Shown: positions 1 through 10,539, counted from the first letter of the stretch. The stretch is 64,000 bases of DNA from Ariolimax columbianus (GCA_036924085.1 JAVGWX010000007.1:34399953-34463952), one strand, 5' to 3'. Numbers and translations are program-made. The notes: generated from the sequence alone by a model not told the origin.

Positions 1-349
1 CATCTCTGTGACATTACCAGGCTTGTCCTCTGGCTAAATGCACGTCGGCTACGATATCTACCTCTGTACGTTATCAGCCATATAACTATCATGCTGGACG
101 CAGAAGAGATGCAGACCAGCGGACATTGCACACCTGCCCCACTGTGTCAACACCCCAGGTGGCGGGGAATGCTAGGCGTACCATCCCTGCATAGAAGCCA
201 AGAAAATAAAGGGAAAAAAAGATACCCCACTCACATGCAAATGCTACGTTTCTGGCAGGACGTGACGATCCTGGGATACAGACACACTGGACGGGTAAAC
301 CAGCCCATCTCATTTATCATCTCACATATCATCATTGCACCCTATAGAC
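1..349. other. Unassigned sequence upstream of LINE A1
   Basis: No gene is recognised. Short open frames exist on both strands (91-357 plus, 89-313 minus) but neither shows a known motif. The stretch may be the 5' leader of the LINE that follows, or sequence flanking its 5' end. A degenerate copy of that leader at 10005-10110 starts to match only near base 350, which favours a 5' end there. Confidence 0.4.
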
Positions 350-494
350 ACGAGTAGTGAAGACTCGATAGTCTAGTAAGACAACTTCCATAAGAGAGAC
401 AACTCTGATCATAAACAACTGCTGCCTTGCAGATAGGCTGGGGACAGCCAAAGGCTAAGGAGGGCATCCCTACAGAAACGCCTGTTGAAATCGG

Positions 495-1457
495 ATGCAC
501 GGGGCTGCAAGCCTAACAAAACAGTGCAAAGTAAATCGCAGTATGATGGCAGTACAACCTATTAGAAAAACGCATGGCGCTCATCCTGCGGAGTCCCGCC
601 AGGCAGCGATAGTGCCGGGCCTCACGCCTCGAAGGGGCCCACCCTTGACTACTGGTGGTCACCCACCCATGTGTCGTGGAGTCAAGGCACATGGCTATGG
701 GGCAACTTCTATTGGCCAAAACCTCAAGACCCTCAAAATACTACAGTGGAATGCGGAGGGAGTCATTAACAAAAAACTTTCCCTAACACACCACCTGCAT
801 GAAGGTAAGATTGACGTGGCATGTATCCAGGAAACGCACCTCAACAATAACCATAAATTCTCAATCAGAGGATACCAGACCTTCCGTCTAGATAGAGAAG
901 GCCACAAAGGAGGGGTCCTGATACTGACCAGAAACTGCATACCGAGTAGCGCGGTATCTGTCAATCACACCGGACAAGCAGAAATTGTAGGAGTTGACAT
1001 AATGACTCAAGAGACGAAGCTCCGCATTTTCAATCTGTACGGACCACCAAATAGAGACCTATCGCTCTCGAGTATGGAGGTCAGAGACTCCAACTGCATA
1101 GTAGTTGGAGATTTCAACAGCCACTCGGAGAGATGGGGATACTCTGACACAGACAGCAGAGGTGACGAAGTGGAAGATTGGGAGATAGATGCAAATCTCT
1201 CCCTAATCAATAGGCCGGAGGATAGCCCTAGCTTCTATTCAAGAACATGGCATACCACCTCAACTCCAGATTTGGCCTTCTCCACACAGGACATACACCA
1301 TAAAATAGACCGCCAGGTGCTAAACCAACTGGCAGGTAGCGACCACAGGCCGATCAGACATGGAAGTAGGCCCACAGGAAACAAAACCGCTCCCACGTTG
1401 GAATTACAAACGAGCCGACTGGGACAGATTTGCAATCCTGACAGATGGGCTGTGTGA
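495..1457 (+). CDS. LINE A1 endonuclease domain (APE type)
   Basis: The domain nicks target DNA to prime reverse transcription. The endonuclease fold starts near residue 78 (LQWNAEG), followed by QETHL near residue 111, GDFN near 205, TPDLAF near 255 and SDHRPI near 282; these are the catalytic landmarks of the AP-endonuclease family. Soon after SDHRPI the frame stops making sense and the RT frame, shifted by one base, takes over around base 1355. The true join is therefore a single-base frame change rather than a second cistron. The first 75 residues have no recognisable domain and the ATG at 495 is simply the first in frame. Confidence 0.85.
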   Translation: MHGAASLTKQCKVNRSMMAVQPIRKTHGAHPAESRQAAIVPGLTPRRGPPLTTGGHPPMCRGVKAHGYGATSIGQNLKTLKILQWNAEGVINKKLSLTHHLHEGKIDVACIQETHLNNNHKFSIRGYQTFRLDREGHKGGVLILTRNCIPSSAVSVNHTGQAEIVGVDIMTQETKLRIFNLYGPPNRDLSLSSMEVRDSNCIVVGDFNSHSERWGYSDTDSRGDEVEDWEIDANLSLINRPEDSPSFYSRTWHTTSTPDLAFSTQDIHHKIDRQVLNQLAGSDHRPIRHGSRPTGNKTAPTLELQTSRLGQICNPDRWAV

Positions 1458-4392
1458 AACCATCAACACACGAAACACAAAAATGAAGCCCATGGTAGAG
1501 AGCCTAAGCAAGGCAATAATGCAAGCCGCCACTGAAACCATCCCAAGAGGAGCTAGGAAAAACTATAAGCCCTACTGGAATGATGAGTTGCAGAAAGTGG
1601 AAGATGCAGTAACAAATGCTAGGAACATGGCAGAGCGAGAAAAATCCATGGAGGCAAACATCGCCCTCAAAGCCGCCGCGGCAAAGTACAAACACACTCT
1701 CAAGCAAACAGCAAGAGAAAGCTGGAAAAATAAAACGGAAAGTCTAAACCTGGACAAAGACGGGAACAAGCTATGGAAGCTAGTCAGAGCCATGAACGAC
1801 GAAACCCCGTCAAATAAACAGATTACTATCAAGCAGGGCGAGAACTTGATCACAGGTAAGAGAGCCGCAAACGCCTTTGTCGATCACTATGCCAGAGCAA
1901 ACCACATCGAGGTCCCTGCAGATAAGCATACAGACATTAGCGAAGAGCTAAAGGGACACGAAAACACAAATACGGCTCCTGAAGAGCACATGATGGCCAA
2001 ACTAACAATGCGCGAAATGGAAGAGGCTATGAGAACACTAAAGAAAAGGAAATCTCCCGGAAAAGACGGGATAACAAACGAAATGCTGATGGGGCTGGGC
2101 CAAACAGCGAAGAAGAAACTGCTATCGGTCCTGAACCAAAGCTGGAAAAGGGGAATTGTACCACAGGCATGGAAAGATGCAATACTGGTACCAGTACCAA
2201 AAACAGGAAAGGACAAAACAGATCCAAATGGATACAGGCCCATAAGCCTACTGAGCTGTGTCGGCAAGCTGATGGAACGGATGATAAACACCAGACTGAT
2301 GTGGCATCTGGAAGAAAAACGAATACTAATTCCACAGCAAGCCGGCTTTAGACAGCACAGATCCACTGAGGACCAGGTCATCCTCATAGCCCAGGAGATA
2401 GAAGATGCCTACCAGGCACAGAAACACACAGTAGCTGTTTGGGTAGATCTGGAAAAGGCATTTGACAAAGTCTGGAAGGATGGACTTAGAGTCAAACTAA
2501 GAAGAAGTGATGTCTGTGGGAAGATGTACAAGTGGATCAACCACTACCTCAAACAAAGAACGGCCAGAGTCCAAGTACAAGGGCAGATGAGCAAAAAGGT
2601 GACACTCGAGCAGGGAGTACCCCAAGGGGGAGTATTGTCACCCACACTCTTCCTGGTATATATAAACGATATTACAGGGAATATACCAAGAAGAGTCCAT
2701 AGCTCAATGTTTGCAGACGATCTGGCTATGTGGACCTCTGAAAAGAATCTCACCATAGCAAGAAATCGGATGCAGACGGCCCTAACATCGCTGGAAGAGT
2801 GGGCGAACTCATGGCTGGTCAAAATAAACGAGGAGAAAACCACATGCACAATATTCTCGCTTTCATTAAAACCCCAAAGTACCAAATTAAGTCTAAATGG
2901 CAAAATCCTGCAGCCAAACGACAACCCAACCTATCTGGGAGTCACATTTGATCGGCGCATGACATGGAAAAGTCAGATTGAGAGAAACCGAATGAAAGCC
3001 AGAGAAAGAATGGCAATCATGAGGAAACTTGCTGGCACAAGCTGGGGAGCAGACGAAGGCATACTAAAGAAACTGTATACTGGAAGAGTGAGACCAGTTC
3101 TCGAGTATGGCATTGCGGCATGGACAACAGCAGCGAAGGCGAACTTCGATAAAGTTAACAAACTTCAAAACCAAGCCATGAGAATTATAACAGGTGGCAT
3201 GAAGTCAACGCCAATTGTAGAACTTGAAAAGATTACAAAACTGCAATCCATGACCGATAGAAGAGACTGCAGAGCCCAGCTGCAGTCAGAGAAACTCCGA
3301 AGACTGACGGACCATCCAATGCACCAGAGACTAAACAATTTGGGAAATGGGAAACTAAAGCGAAGAAACTTTGCAGAAATAGCCAAAGCAAAGATGCACG
3401 AAGATCCCATAAACGCACTAACAACACCAAAACCCATCACTACTGTACGAAAACCTACCTGGAGGCAGGATATATTTCCAGAGGTGGTAGAAAATATACC
3501 AGGTATTGCAAACAAAAACTGCCAGACTGAAAAAGAAAGGAGAGATACTACCCTAAGCTTCATAACGAAAAGCTACCCAAGCATGGACTGGACCCATGCA
3601 TACACCGACGGTTCTGTAACAGACACTACACAGAACGGAGGGGCAGGAGCATTCCTGAACCTACCAAATGGCAGAAAAATAACACTGTCATTCGCTACTG
3701 GTAAGTACACAAGCAATTTCAGAGCGGAGGCAGAGGCACTGAGGGCGGCAGTGGAAGAAATGGTGACACACAGTGAAAATGAGAGCCATATAGTCCTGCT
3801 GACAGATGCTCTCGCCGTAGTCACAGCGCTAAAAAGCCAGAAAAACACTGAGCTTAATGACTTAAGAGCAGCACTCTGCAAACTGTGCCAGCAGTCCGCA
3901 CCAAAAAGGGTAGTGGTACAGTGGGTTCCGTCACACTGCAACATCCAAGGCAACGAGGAGGCAGACAGACTGGCAAAAGAAGGTGCAAGACTACCACAAA
4001 CAGATACCAGTATGACGTACGAAGAGTCAAAACGGCTTATCAAAACCAGATACATGACCAAATGGGAAACCGAACATACTGGTTACACCAAAAACGATGC
4101 CTATTACCAGTTGAACCGAAGAGAGCAGGTCGTTGTCTTCAGACTTCGCACTGGCCACAACAGACTGAGGTACCACCTATTCAACAAATTGAAGATAGGG
4201 TGTACCGACGAATGCCCGTGCGGTACTGGTAAAATGACCGCTGAACATCTGCTGCAGAACTGCCCGACATACGAGGATCAGAGAGAGCAGATGTGGCCAT
4301 TACCAGTGGAACTGCAAGACAAGCTCTATGGCAGTGGCGAAAGCCTCAGGATGACCGCCGCTTTTTTCGAAAAAATAATGGTTACTGTCTGA
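1360..4392 (+). CDS. LINE A1 reverse transcriptase and RNase H
   Basis: The 1010-residue frame copies element RNA into DNA at the nicked target and degrades the RNA. RT blocks are intact: NGYRPISLLS near residue 290, GFRQHRSTEDQ near 330, DLEKAFDKVW near 365, GVPQGGVLSP near 422 and the catalytic FADD at about 451-454. RNase H follows with YTDGS near 748, FRAEAEAL near 786, LTDAL near 810 and VPSHC with NEEAD near 856-867, so all acidic residues and the His are present. A terminal C-x-C...H...C motif lies near residues 951-970. No internal stop occurs. The N-terminal boundary is the frame shift from the endonuclease frame, not a natural start. Confidence 0.92.
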   Translation: MEVGPQETKPLPRWNYKRADWDRFAILTDGLCETINTRNTKMKPMVESLSKAIMQAATETIPRGARKNYKPYWNDELQKVEDAVTNARNMAEREKSMEANIALKAAAAKYKHTLKQTARESWKNKTESLNLDKDGNKLWKLVRAMNDETPSNKQITIKQGENLITGKRAANAFVDHYARANHIEVPADKHTDISEELKGHENTNTAPEEHMMAKLTMREMEEAMRTLKKRKSPGKDGITNEMLMGLGQTAKKKLLSVLNQSWKRGIVPQAWKDAILVPVPKTGKDKTDPNGYRPISLLSCVGKLMERMINTRLMWHLEEKRILIPQQAGFRQHRSTEDQVILIAQEIEDAYQAQKHTVAVWVDLEKAFDKVWKDGLRVKLRRSDVCGKMYKWINHYLKQRTARVQVQGQMSKKVTLEQGVPQGGVLSPTLFLVYINDITGNIPRRVHSSMFADDLAMWTSEKNLTIARNRMQTALTSLEEWANSWLVKINEEKTTCTIFSLSLKPQSTKLSLNGKILQPNDNPTYLGVTFDRRMTWKSQIERNRMKARERMAIMRKLAGTSWGADEGILKKLYTGRVRPVLEYGIAAWTTAAKANFDKVNKLQNQAMRIITGGMKSTPIVELEKITKLQSMTDRRDCRAQLQSEKLRRLTDHPMHQRLNNLGNGKLKRRNFAEIAKAKMHEDPINALTTPKPITTVRKPTWRQDIFPEVVENIPGIANKNCQTEKERRDTTLSFITKSYPSMDWTHAYTDGSVTDTTQNGGAGAFLNLPNGRKITLSFATGKYTSNFRAEAEALRAAVEEMVTHSENESHIVLLTDALAVVTALKSQKNTELNDLRAALCKLCQQSAPKRVVVQWVPSHCNIQGNEEADRLAKEGARLPQTDTSMTYEESKRLIKTRYMTKWETEHTGYTKNDAYYQLNRREQVVVFRLRTGHNRLRYHLFNKLKIGCTDECPCGTGKMTAEHLLQNCPTYEDQREQMWPLPVELQDKLYGSGESLRMTAAFFEKIMVTV

Positions 4393-4400
4393 CTGCGTAC

Positions 4401-4419
4401 GAAGAAGAAGAAGAAGAAG
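4401..4419 (+). repeat. (GAA)n 3' tail of LINE A1
   Basis: Six GAA units follow the RT stop codon by only a few bases, so the 3' untranslated region is very short. The A2 fragment ends in the same repeat at 55907-55921, which makes it a family feature rather than chance. Confidence 0.85.
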
Positions 4420-4420
4420 T

Positions 4421-4900
4421 TTCCTGTGATATGTTCTACTGACTTTGGCATAGAATTTGTTTAAAGTTTCTGCCTTGTTCTTATTGTTTGTCGCGATTTG
4501 TCTACTAGATCTGAGTGGTTTTGAATTTGTCTTCTTCCCTTTCCCATCAAGACGGTACAGAAGATTCCATGCTTTATGTCTTTTGCTATTCAAGTTTAAT
4601 TTATTGCATGTTTTTGTCCAGGCTTCTTTTTTTAGCTTGCTTAATGTGGTATCTAGTTTGAGCTGTGAACTTATTGTATAATGTTCTGTTTTCATGATTG
4701 TTTTCATTTTCCATCTTTCTTCTGGCTTGTTGTCGTTCCTTGACAATTGTTTGTAGATCTGGAGTTAAGAAAGAGCTAAAGCATTTGTGACTGCCTCTTG
4801 ATATTGTCATTTTAGCTATTTCTAGAATAGTCTTTGTAATGTTGTTGTATGTATTCTCTATAGTGTCTAGAGTTCAGAGCCCAGGTTTCTGCTCCTCCAA
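4421..4900 (-). pseudogene. LINE J fragment, region before the RT core
   Basis: On the minus strand this encodes a charged segment (RGSHK, KQAKKRS, HKAWNLL, LNKFYAKVS) of the type found between endonuclease and RT in I-group LINEs. It has several frame breaks. The reading is cut exactly where the (GAA)n tail of A1 begins, so A1 inserted into it in the opposite orientation. Confidence 0.6.
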
Positions 4901-7077
4901 ACTAAGTGCAATGCTGGGTACTCAAAATGTCATACCACAAGGGGAATCGTCTGATGGCTGTTGGTAGCCTACCTGCATCTCAGCAGATGGTTTTTTAAAA
5001 TCAAGTTTTTCCATCTCCCTGCCCTTACAAATTACCACGTATTGCTTCAGCGGCTCAGAGCAGTCTAGTTTTAGGGCAGGGCGCCAGAGACTCACACCCC
5101 ACCCTTTCTCCTGTTAGTAAGAACAATGGGTCTTATCACGTGAAGGTCAGGAGTTGGACTTTTGCTGTCAGAGTCTATGTGTTGTGTGTGGCATGGTTGT
5201 ATTTGAACAGAATAAAGAGCTCATCCTGAATTCCATTCCAGGCTATGACAGCATTTCTAGGTATAATGCTACTTGCAGATGAAATTAGATTATTTCTTGC
5301 ATGTGAGTTTATCGGATGTCATGTCTTCTTGCACTGCCATGAGCATTACAAACTTATTTGTTACCTCTATTGAATATTCTAGTGGTATTAGGCTGACGTC
5401 ATGGCATATTGTTCTTGCACTTTTCAACAGCTTTTTCAGACATCTTGATATCCACGATTATTTCAAGTAGGTAGTAGAACAATACAAAGCAGGAAAATGT
5501 CGGATTGGCAAAGATGTTGCAAAATTAATCAATTGAGATAGCCAAGGTCACCCAACCTACACTAGAGAGTGGCAGAAAAAGGAAAGAGCAAAACTTTACA
5601 AACTACCTGTGAAACTCTGAAACTTAAGGACGTAATCAGTTACACTCAAACCAATAGGCTGAAACTTGTTGGTGGTTGAAATCATCAAACAAGGAATGGA
5701 GGAATGGTAGTCAATGAAATCTGAGAGATGGAGAATAGTAAAAGTATAGAAAAGGCATTGTTACAAGTACAGCCAGGTTAACAGACTATGAGAGATGGAA
5801 CTTTACATAGGTCTTGTACTTGGGGTGATAAATGGCATATAGCCTCTCTAAGACTCTGCTCCATTATCAGATTAATGTGTGACCTTCTGCCATCAGTCTC
5901 AAACCTTGTGAAAATCTGAGGATGCTTAACGACTACTGAGGAAAAGGAAGCAAGCTCTTGAACATGATTTTTTATCATACAAGGAAGATTCACATGGTGT
6001 TGCAACAGAGTATGAGTTGGCAGCAACAGTAGACAGGGCGAAGATGAAGACAAACAGCAAAACCAGTTTTAAAACCAAACCAACAAACCCTGCTTTGTTA
6101 AAGAATTTATAACAGTACTAATGACTAGGAGATGACAGTGGACCTTCCAGGAAGGGCGACTTATCTTCATGCCATTAAGGAATTTCAGAAGCAGAACTCA
6201 CCATTATTGTACCTCATCATCATAATCAAGTTAACTGTGCCAGTGGAAAATCTAAATAAGACAAACAACACTATTTCAAAATTACCAAATATAGTGACCT
6301 GGTTACAGAGTCAAGGTTGTTAGCCAAATTCTAAGCTGTAGAAGGCTCAAGAGATTCAGTATATGACCTGCCAAAAAAGGATAGTGAAGAAAAATAGCAG
6401 GAAAAGACCTTGGTAAAAATGCTGAAAGATATAATGCCACCTGTGAAACAACCGCAGTGGACAATGCAATATAGGACAGTAAGTTTATATACAACCTAAA
6501 TTTAGTGCAATATACACTAGCCTGACACCAATAAGAATGTAGCTACAGTAATGTGGGCTCAATCTCCAAGTTTGGCTGGAAATAAAATAACAACAAAACA
6601 ACAACAAATTTGCAAAAAGAATATGACACTTAGGAGCCAAGTGGACTTGCCGTTATTAGAGTGTGAAAAAAAGGAAACAGGCAGACGATCAGACTACCTT
6701 TTGCTGTATTGCTATGTATTGAGTTTCTATTACTTTACCAATTTAGTTTAAATAAAGACATTTTCCTTGCAAAATAAACATAAAGAAAATGTCATTATTT
6801 AAGGATTACAAATATCTTCAAATATGCCATTCAAATCGGTGTATATACAAAAATTAGTTGAAACTGAACAATTATACCGATTACAGGTAGCCCACATGTT
6901 GACAGATATGTGAAAATAATGTGTAAATATTTTTGTATACACCCTGTACATCACTAATATGCATATATATACATCTAATACCACTTAAACAACAAATTTA
7001 CTTTTCAAGTAACTGACCATTAGTATGATTTTAAGTCTTCTATTCTAAATAAAAATAAATCATATTTCCAAAATTAC
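4901..7077. other. Intronic DNA without a recognised gene
   Basis: The stretch is AT-rich with many stops in all frames. A more GC-rich block at about 4880-5180 may be the end of an unidentified repeat. Minus-strand frames near 5778-6053 and plus-strand frames near 5460-6200 show no motif I recognise. Further 3' exons of the C2 gene would be expected here or beyond the left edge, but I found none. Confidence 0.5.
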
Positions 7078-7140
7078 CATGTTTGCAGATGTATGTTCAA
7101 AAACATCATTTGGAGTCATGGAATTTTCCTCCATCTTGCT
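7078..7140 (-). CDS. C2-domain gene, 3'-most exon found
   Basis: The 63-base exon reads on the minus strand after a long pyrimidine tract and AG, and ends before a gtaatt donor. It starts and ends in phase 0 and encodes 21 residues (SKMEENS...FEHTSANM) with no domain. It follows the exon at 9832-9915 in phase. The sequence would be a linker after the C2 domain. It is the weakest of the chained exons because it has no family signature, but the splice signals are good. Confidence 0.55.
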
Positions 7141-7142
7141 CT

Positions 7143-8098
7143 AAAAAAAAAAAAATAGAAAAGATAAAATAAGATGACAAAGGACTAAGACTAGGACATG
7201 CAGTATCATTGTAAAATGTCTAATATATATATAGTTCAAAGAGGGTGATCCTATCAAGCCCACCTTTGATCGTGAGCATATTTGTAGTTGCAAAAAATTG
7301 ATGAGTATTCATGCTGATGCGGTATCCTGCTGCTTGTTTGGGTATTTTGGCAGTGGTGGTGCAGCTATTCAGAACGTGCATCAGTTGTTCCAGGTGGCGG
7401 ATAGAAGAACCCGCGCAATACCAATTCTGGTTATGAATAATGTCCACAAACCTCACAGCATCTAGTGTTGTGAGCAATCTTGGGGCACTGTTTGAAGGGA
7501 AGAGTGTTCAGGTTCATTTTCTGATTGGTCTGTGGTCGCCGCCTATATCAAGTTAGTGCAGTGCCTCTATGTTGGTAACAAACGTCACGTCACTAACGAG
7601 CCTTCTTCTCCCAGTTTGGTGATTGACATGTCCATCACTTCCCAGTGGTTTAAAAAGAAATATGTGTTCATGACGTGTAGTGTGTGCATCACAGCAAAAA
7701 CCATCAAGCGATCATCAATTCTAACATTTCATTTGTCTTCTGAAAAGTTTCCCAAGTATGTTTCGTTCTCTCATTTTGACCTGACAGATATGTTAAAATC
7801 TTCAATTATGATTTCTTTGTACACAGGCTGTTGTATTTGTTTCTCTAGCTCTTTACGTTGAAAAGTTCTACAGAGTCTTCATCTTACCCACTATGAGGGC
7901 ATAGCATTGGACTAGCAGGAGTAGTTTTACCTGGTCTCTCACTCGTAGCTTGTGAGCGTAGCAATTCTGGAGCTGACTATCTGGACAAACTGGATGTTTG
8001 TTGTATGTTTGATTCATGAGGAGGGTCTGCCTGAGTGGCCCACAACCGCTTTTGTAGGTTGCATTGTAGGACTCGAAAGTTGATCATATCATAGTTAT
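7143..8098. other. Repeat-derived sequence with an unassigned minus frame
   Basis: A minus-strand frame at 7220-7477 (WYCAGSSIRHLEQL, AKIPKQAAGYRIS) looks protein-like and compositionally constrained, and is probably a piece of a transposon ORF, but I cannot assign it to a family. A plus-strand frame at 7532-7861 shows no motif. No host exon was found. Confidence 0.4.
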
Positions 8099-8112
8099 CA
8101 TTTATGTCAAAA

Positions 8113-8354
8113 AGGAACGGCGTGGGCTAGTGGTTAAGGGACATGGCTCACAAACCGAAGGTGCTGGGTTCGATCTCCATCACAGCATTGACCAGGAAGC
8201 AAACCCTTAGAAAATGCAGGAGGAAGCAGACCCTTACATAAAATGCATGCTGAAGTCGGATGCACTGGGCCGACAGGCGCAAAATAAAAACCACAATGCA
8301 ACGCACAATGCCTCAGGGAATAGAGAAATAAGGCGAACGAAGAAGAAAAAAAAA
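8113..8354 (+). mobile_element. tRNA-derived SINE family S, copy S1
   Basis: The element has an A-box-like GGCTAGTGG at 8125-8133 and a B-box GGTTCGATC at 8167-8175, as expected of an internal RNA polymerase III promoter from a tRNA. A unique body and an A-rich tail follow. It is bounded by a perfect 14-bp target duplication, CATTTATGTCAAAA at 8099-8112 and 8355-8368. The same family recurs at 25744, 39096 and 61860. Confidence 0.93.
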
Positions 8355-8689
8355 CATTTATGTCAAAATCGTAATCGGACTTCTCTTGTTTCTGCCGACT
8401 TGTCCTTTGGGCGCTTATTTGGCTATTTGTAATAAGCTTGTGAGTGGTGACCTCTGTGCGACTTATTAGATCTGGAAAAGGTGCAGCTTTGGAGTAACCA
8501 GCCTTCAAGACTTCCCTTGTACTTTCCTGCCTAGCAATATGGGGCCTTCGCTTTACTCTTGATGGCATTGGTGTCTGTGAAGGGGCTGCGGTGTACTAGC
8601 ATATATTACTTGCTGACCACCTGTGTCCCTACATATGGAACGTGGCATCAGTGATGTTGACATACTAACAGCCCGTCTATTTCAGTCTA

Positions 8690-9710
8690 TTTTATTAAAT
8701 GCCAAGCAGTTGACAAGGAGTTACCATCACCCAAAAGCTGTTCATAGATGCCCTTGAAGAAGTTTTTAGGTCTGCAGGATCGAGGTGTCAACATAGATGG
8801 TGAGATGCTCTCACACCTATGTTTTGCAGATGACATTGTGATCTTCAGCCACAGTATTTCAGAAGCTGAACAAAGCCTAAATGAGGTGAATGAAGCAGGC
8901 AAGGTGATTGGCCTAAATATAAATAGAAAGAAGACTCAATTTCTATTGAACCCTTTCTGCCCTACTGCGATTGGAAAATGAACCCATTGAAAATGCCAAT
9001 GTATATGTGTACCTATTTCAGGAAATCAATAACAACCACAACATTGATTAAGAGATCTCATGCAGGAGAGCAGCGAGTAGGCTCAGATTTACCGTATTAA
9101 ACCGATACTCATGCTGATGGCAGACATCACGGCCAGGGCTCACACCTTCTTCCTCTTCTGCACTAATTCTCAATCTCCTGCTACCAAGCCCTGAACAGGG
9201 CTTTGCAAGTAGCATGATGTAGACAGGAGAACGGAATGCGTTGTGTCATTAGTTTACAGATTGACTGCAATATTTGCACCTTTCAGTCCAACAAATCCGT
9301 CATCGGGCTAACACCTTTAACAGCATGGTTATCCCAGCAAATGGTATATGGATGTGAGGTTTGGAGTCTACACAAATCAGATGCAGAGAAGATCCATATT
9401 ACCAAAAGAGCAACGGAGTGAAGAATCATAAATATCTCCCTACGAGACCCAATCCGAAACACTAACATCTACTACAAAACAGAGTTCTAGGATGTTGTTG
9501 ACTCTGCATCAATGCAAAAGTACTGATGGCCGGCCATGTGATCCGCATGACTGACATTAGATGGACGAAGAGGGTGTCTTTCTTGTAGCCATACAGCTTC
9601 AACCGCCTGCGTGGCCGCCCATCAACGAGGTGGAGAGATGATCTACACCATGCCTTTGGGCCATCATGGTACTGCAGGGAAAAGGACAAACACAGATTCA
9701 AGCACCTTTG
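8690..9710 (+). pseudogene. LINE C1 (RTE-like), 3' half of RT, decayed
   Basis: The reading covers the RT core (GVNIDGEMLSHLCFADDIV at about 8770), a KKTQFL segment, then after an insertion YGCEVWSLHKSDAEK near 9345 and a C-terminal RLRGRPSTRWRDDL near 9605. This order is that of RTE-type LINEs. Several frameshifts and stops interrupt it. A 156-bp mobile unit sits inside at 9149-9304. Confidence 0.75.
9149..9304 (-). mobile_element. 156-bp short mobile unit, copy 1
   Basis: A discrete block interrupts LINE C1 and is flanked by a 13-bp duplication with one mismatch (GGGCTCACACCTT at 9136-9148, GGGCTAACACCTT at 9305-9317). It is clearly similar to the 157-bp block at 35881-36037. On the minus strand it ends in a purine-rich GAAGAGGAAGAAG-like tail. 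No RNA polymerase III boxes and no coding frame are evident, so it is either an unusual SINE or the constant 3' end of an unseen LINE. Confidence 0.8.
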
Positions 9711-9831
9711 TAACCATATGGCATCAGACAGCCTTGCTTGATTGAATACAAGTATTCAAGTAAGTAACACTAATATATATATACCAACTTATAAAATTTT
9801 GTCTTTTATAACATTTTGTTTACATGCTCAC

Positions 9832-9915
9832 CAATGTGTCTTTAGCAATAACTTGACATTTTAGCTGCAATTTTCCACTCTTGATTTTATCTAGTGTAAA
9901 CCATTCCGATGTTCC
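9832..9915 (-). CDS. C2-domain gene exon: end of the C2 domain
   Basis: The 84-base exon lies between a tatttccag acceptor and a gtgagc donor and is in phase 0 at both ends. Its 28 residues contain SEWFTLDKIKSGKLQLKCQV, the W-F-x-L and G-x-L-x-L strands that close C2 domains in extended-synaptotagmin and tricalbin-like proteins. It joins in phase to the exon at 17368-17454. Confidence 0.9.
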
Positions 9916-10004
9916 CTGGAAATACAAATTATAGCATCACTGTACACTCAGAAGGATAATGTTATGGAGAATAAAAATGTTCTGTATCGGGTACAATTTT
10001 TTCA

Positions 10005-10110
10005 ACAGGTAGGAAAGACTCGATAGACAGCTTTACAGGTCAGAAAACTCTGATTACAAATAACTGTTGTCTTGCAAGTGGGCTAGGGATGATCAAAGAA
10101 TAGGGAAGCA
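10005..10110 (+). mobile_element. Fragment of the LINE A leader
   Basis: The segment resembles 350-460: AAGACTCGATAG, then AACTCTGATnA, AAACAACTG and CTTGCAnGnnGGCT occur in the same order with small indels. It is the only other copy of the A leader seen, and it helps place the 5' end of A1. Confidence 0.6.
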
Positions 10111-10539
10111 GCCTTAAACAAATATCACTGTACGTAAACAATTGTGTACAGTGGGAAAGTAGTCCAAATCCTGCTTAATGGATGTTCATCCTTAGTACAT
10201 GAAGACTGAGAAGATAAAATGTCAAGATCAAAGAATCCCAAAGCAGAACAGTAGTATGTGGAACATTAGAGGTGAATCTGGACATAGAAAATGACAACTT
10301 ATCACCCTTGGAAAGACTGAGGACTCATGGTGTATAAAACCATCCCATGCAATGGAAGAACAAATAAATAAGTTGTGTAGATAATTTCTGTTTATATCGA
10401 TAAAAATCTGTTGTACATAGTAACAGGGAATAGGAAACTCCTCTAGTGTTAGGAAGTCTATAATGCCAAATGATCCTCAAACATTTTGAAAAGAAAGCTT
10501 TCTGAGACAGATTAACTAAACACTGCAATAAGAAGTCTA

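Larger units (their letters stand above)
350..4419 (+). mobile_element. LINE A1, near full-length I-group-like non-LTR retrotransposon
   Basis: The order is leader, apurinic endonuclease, reverse transcriptase, RNase H, a Cys/His terminal motif and a (GAA)n 3' tail. A C-terminal RNase H is typical of the I group of non-LTR elements; the exact clade is not assigned. The 3' end lies antisense inside an older LINE (family J, 4421-4900), so A1 is the younger insertion. The 5' boundary near 350 is inferred from a relic copy of the leader at 10005. I could not find a target-site duplication. Coding is almost intact: one frame change separates endonuclease from RT. Confidence 0.88.

Noticed and set aside
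1887..2387. 166-codon minus-strand frame and other antisense frames across LINE A1.
   Set aside because: They are shadows of the RT frame; they carry no motif and appear because the sense frame is A-rich and low in stops on the other strand.
8320..8354. SINE S1 ends ACGAAGAAGAA, like the 3' end of LINE A (ACGAAGAAGAAG), hinting that A mobilises the SINE.
   Set aside because: The other three SINE copies end in plain A-rich tails after GGCGAACGC or similar, so the match is confined to one copy and is too short.
8134..8568. 144-codon minus frame as a gene.
   Set aside because: It runs through the antisense of SINE S1 into unrelated sequence, so it is a product of the repeat.
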